Shown here: one piece after another, positions 5,122 through 6,699 of the stretch
How positions within the stretch are numbered: the first letter of the stretch is position 1
Layout: each line of letters opens with the position of its first letter
DNA from: Candidatus Zixiibacteriota bacterium
GTDB taxonomy: Bacteria > Zixibacteria > MSB-5A5 > SM1-73
Direction: 5' to 3'
Length of the DNA stretch: 6,699 nt
NCBI GenBank assembly: GCA_029933635.1
Contig: JAOZNS010000150.1
Span: forward strand, 1-6,699
The notes under the pieces: generated by a model
What the model saw: only the letters and a program-made list of their open reading frames with translations
Told to the model about the DNA's origin: nothing
Database searches by the model: none
Position numbers and translations under genes: made by a program

Positions 5122-6570
5122 AAATTCACTCGGCATTAAGATTTGCTGATCACATTGGTTCTCAACTGCAGAAGGAAAATTGAAATTTATGCCGGAGGTC
5201 TCATCGGGCATGTCCACGTGAACTAAATCTGCTTGTTCTGGGGTGGACTGGTTATCATACCAGATAACATCACACTCGGTCATGGCAACAACATAGTAGT
5301 CGCCGGTTCGAAGTCCGCCTATCTTGTAGCTTCCATCGGTGGAGGTGGTTTCTGTCTTTGCCCAGAACGCCAAGGTAGAAGTTCCCCACTGGTAGAGGTC
5401 GCTTTCGTAGGCAATCACATTGCAACCAGAAAGTGGACCCTTTTCGGAGCTATACACATATCCGCTTATTGAACCGCCCATCTCCAAGGTGAAATCTATG
5501 CCAGAGACCGTTTGTGGAGCGGTGACCGAAACGCTATCTGCCTCATCCCAGTTCCCTTTGTCGTTATACCACTCAAAAGCTTTGCTTGTGTCTCCATAAG
5601 CAAAGATCTTCCATCCTCCGTTTCGAAGTCCCATAAGTTGATAACTTCCGTCATTCTTCAAACCCCATGCGATACTGTACCATTCTGGATTGGATGCATA
5701 ATATCCGATCACGATAAGGTCCTGAAAAGAACCTTTCACACCGGAAATAGTTCCCTGGATGGTCCCGCCCGGACTCAAGATGAAGTCTATATCTGAAGTG
5801 GTAACTCCTTCTGGCACTGAAACCGGATTTGCGGTTTCCCAGCTTGACTGGTTGTTGTAGTAAACGTCAATGTATCCCATATAGTTAGTGGTCTTCACCT
5901 TGTAGGTCCCCTCCGGTAATCTTTTGATGATATAAGGAGCATCTTCTCCCATGCCGTAAGCGAGGATTGAATAAACCTGGCCGGAGGTTGTATTATAAGC
6001 ATATACAGTTGCACTATGAATGGTTGATCCCTGCAGATGAACCACTCCAGCGATCCTCCCTCCTACCCGGAGGGAGAAGTCGATATTCTCGGTGGTATCA
6101 TCGACAAAAACCTCCACCGTGTCTGGAGTTTCCCAAACATCTTTGTTGTCCCAGCAAATGTCGACAAAATCAGAATCATTCTCAATGCAAACCTGGTAAT
6201 TTCCGGGCGGAAGACCCTCGATGATATAGAAACCGTCAGAATCACTATAGGTAATGATATCATCAGATGGGCAGGTAAGTTGTTCAGCCCTGATCGTAAC
6301 CCCCTCGATTGGATCTCCGCCTGAAGCTTGAGTGACCTGACCAGAAATTGCTCCGGTTCCACCTGCTTTCCTGAATGCCTTTGGTCTTTTTTGGTCAAAC
6401 CCGAGGGGAGAGAACAAAGGCTTTTTCACCTTCTCCTGTAGGAGAATAAAACTTTTGTTCCTTTCCATCTTATGCTGAATAACCTGGTCCTTATCAGAAG
6501 CCCGGATACAGGCACAAAGCCCAGCTACCAACACCCAAGTTAACCAAAAACATAATTTAGTTTTTTGCAT
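4852..6570 (-). CDS. Secreted surface protein with four carboxypeptidase-regulatory-like repeats and T9SS sorting domain
   Basis: This 572-residue protein is probably exported and displayed or released at the cell surface. It begins with a Sec signal: a basic start, a hydrophobic core (LCFWLTWVLVAGLCAC) and a possible cleavage after 'CIRA' near residue 24. 'LCAC' could instead be a weak lipobox with Cys21. Residues 26-71 look like a linker. Four beta-sandwich repeats follow at about 73-167, 169-265, 268-362 and 365-466. Each opens with 'GxIxGxV', carries a 'DGxYxIxGLxxGxY'-like core and ends with a 'WYDN...W..AD.V.V...IDF.L' tail. Residues 484-572 contain 'ELSQNYPNPFNPGTEIQY', 'IYNLLGQKVKTL', 'GIYFYRLQV' and 'KMILLR', the type IX secretion C-terminal sorting domain (FlgD-like fold). 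No catalytic domain is visible, so adhesion, glycan binding or a structural role are all possible. The ATG at 6570 is supported by an AGGAGGTG six bases upstream. Confidence 0.88.
   Translation of the reverse strand: MQKTKLCFWLTWVLVAGLCACIRASDKDQVIQHKMERNKSFILLQEKVKKPLFSPLGFDQKRPKAFRKAGGTGAISGQVTQASGGDPIEGVTIRAEQLTCPSDDIITYSDSDGFYIIEGLPPGNYQVCIENDSDFVDICWDNKDVWETPDTVEVFVDDTTENIDFSLRVGGRIAGVVHLQGSTIHSATVYAYNTTSGQVYSILAYGMGEDAPYIIKRLPEGTYKVKTTNYMGYIDVYYNNQSSWETANPVSVPEGVTTSDIDFILSPGGTIQGTISGVKGSFQDLIVIGYYASNPEWYSIAWGLKNDGSYQLMGLRNGGWKIFAYGDTSKAFEWYNDKGNWDEADSVSVTAPQTVSGIDFTLEMGGSISGYVYSSEKGPLSGCNVIAYESDLYQWGTSTLAFWAKTETTSTDGSYKIGGLRTGDYYVVAMTECDVIWYDNQSTPEQADLVHVDMPDETSGINFNFPSAVENQCDQQILMPSEFELSQNYPNPFNPGTEIQYTLRRPGQVILQIYNLLGQKVKTLINEYQSPGFYQVPWDGKNEEEEKVGSGIYFYRLQVNNVSQTRKMILLR
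5173..6354 (-). repeat. Four diverged ~97-residue tandem protein repeats
   Basis: Four consecutive units of about 291-294 bases (6354-6070, 6066-5776, 5769-5485 and 5478-5173) encode related domains. Their openings align as 'GAISGQV', 'GRIAGVV', 'GTIQGTI' and 'GSISGYV', and their ends as 'NIDFSL', 'DIDFIL', 'GIDFTL' and 'GINFNF'. Before each end is an aromatic-Asn element: 'ICWDNKDVW', 'VYYNNQSSW', 'FEWYNDKGNW' and 'VIWYDNQSTP'. The units are clearly diverged in protein sequence, which points to old duplication rather than recent expansion. Confidence 0.8.
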
Positions 6571-6574
6571 GGAA

Positions 6575-6582
6575 CACCTCCT
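6575..6582 (-). promoter_or_regulatory. Strong ribosome binding site of the surface protein gene
   Basis: Read on the minus strand, AGGAGGTG sits directly upstream of the ATG at 6570-6568, with six bases between AGGAGG and the start. It is a near-perfect anti-16S match and fixes the start. It shows that this organism uses Shine-Dalgarno initiation, at least here, in contrast to the fusion gene at 2856, which has none. Confidence 0.8.
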
Positions 6583-6699
6583 AATTAAATTGATTTCAGA
6601 CCTTTATATGGGAAAATCTTCCTGTTGATCTTCAACTCAAGACAAATTGTGGTAAAGGGAAATACTCCCCACGAGCTAGAATCTTATCTGGTTGGAGGA
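6583..6699. other. Upstream region of the surface protein gene, no gene seen
   Basis: This stretch has no convincing coding frame on either strand; every minus-strand frame meets a stop within about 22 codons. It presumably contains the promoter of the minus-strand gene. A TTGAAG and a TATAAA are present on that strand, but they are spaced about 21 bases apart, so no promoter is called. Confidence 0.4.

Noticed and set aside
5233..6324. Plus-strand open frames of 79-95 codons opposite the surface protein
   Set aside because: They are shadows of a strongly supported minus-strand gene and have no ribosome sites or domain character.
1..6699. CRISPR array, tRNA, rRNA or insertion sequence
   Set aside because: No short direct-repeat array, tRNA cloverleaf, rRNA-like stretch, transposase frame or terminal inverted repeats were seen on either strand.

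Overview
The window reads like a chromosomal fragment from a bacterium of the FCB superphylum or a related uncultured candidate phylum. This rests mainly on the minus-strand protein at the right end. It has a secretion signal, tandem carboxypeptidase-regulatory-like beta domains and a C-terminal 'NYPNPFNP ... GIYFYRL ... KMILL' tail, the hallmark of type IX secretion sorting domains that are abundant in Bacteroidota, Zixibacteria, KSB1, Marinimicrobia and similar lineages. No finer placement can be made by eye.

Layout. Positions 3-434 (+) hold the 3' part of a ribose-5-phosphate isomerase B gene (rpiB) cut by the window edge. Positions 435-708 hold no convincing gene, but contain an unexplained open frame without a good start (409-609) and a possible hairpin over the next start codon. 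Positions 709-1452 (+) encode a membrane-anchored TPR protein. Positions 1545-2798 (+) encode serine hydroxymethyltransferase (glyA). Positions 2856-4730 (+) encode a fusion of a homocysteine S-methyltransferase domain and a methylenetetrahydrofolate reductase domain. A 121-bp convergent gap follows. Positions 4852-6570 (-) encode the secreted repeat protein, which has a perfect Shine-Dalgarno sequence. The last ~117 bp are upstream sequence of that gene with no recognisable gene.

How the genes fit together. GlyA produces 5,10-methylene-tetrahydrofolate plus glycine from serine. The MTHFR half of the fusion reduces this to 5-methyl-tetrahydrofolate, and the homocysteine methyltransferase half makes methionine. 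glyA and the fusion therefore form a short one-carbon-to-methionine cassette. rpiB next to glyA is a familiar bacterial neighbourhood. The TPR protein between them has no assignable role. The secreted protein is convergent and probably an independent transcription unit.

Nothing here is clearly a previously undescribed system. The points most worth checking are the fusion enzyme's methyl donor, the TPR gene inserted in a metabolic operon, the four-repeat surface protein and the orphan frame after rpiB.
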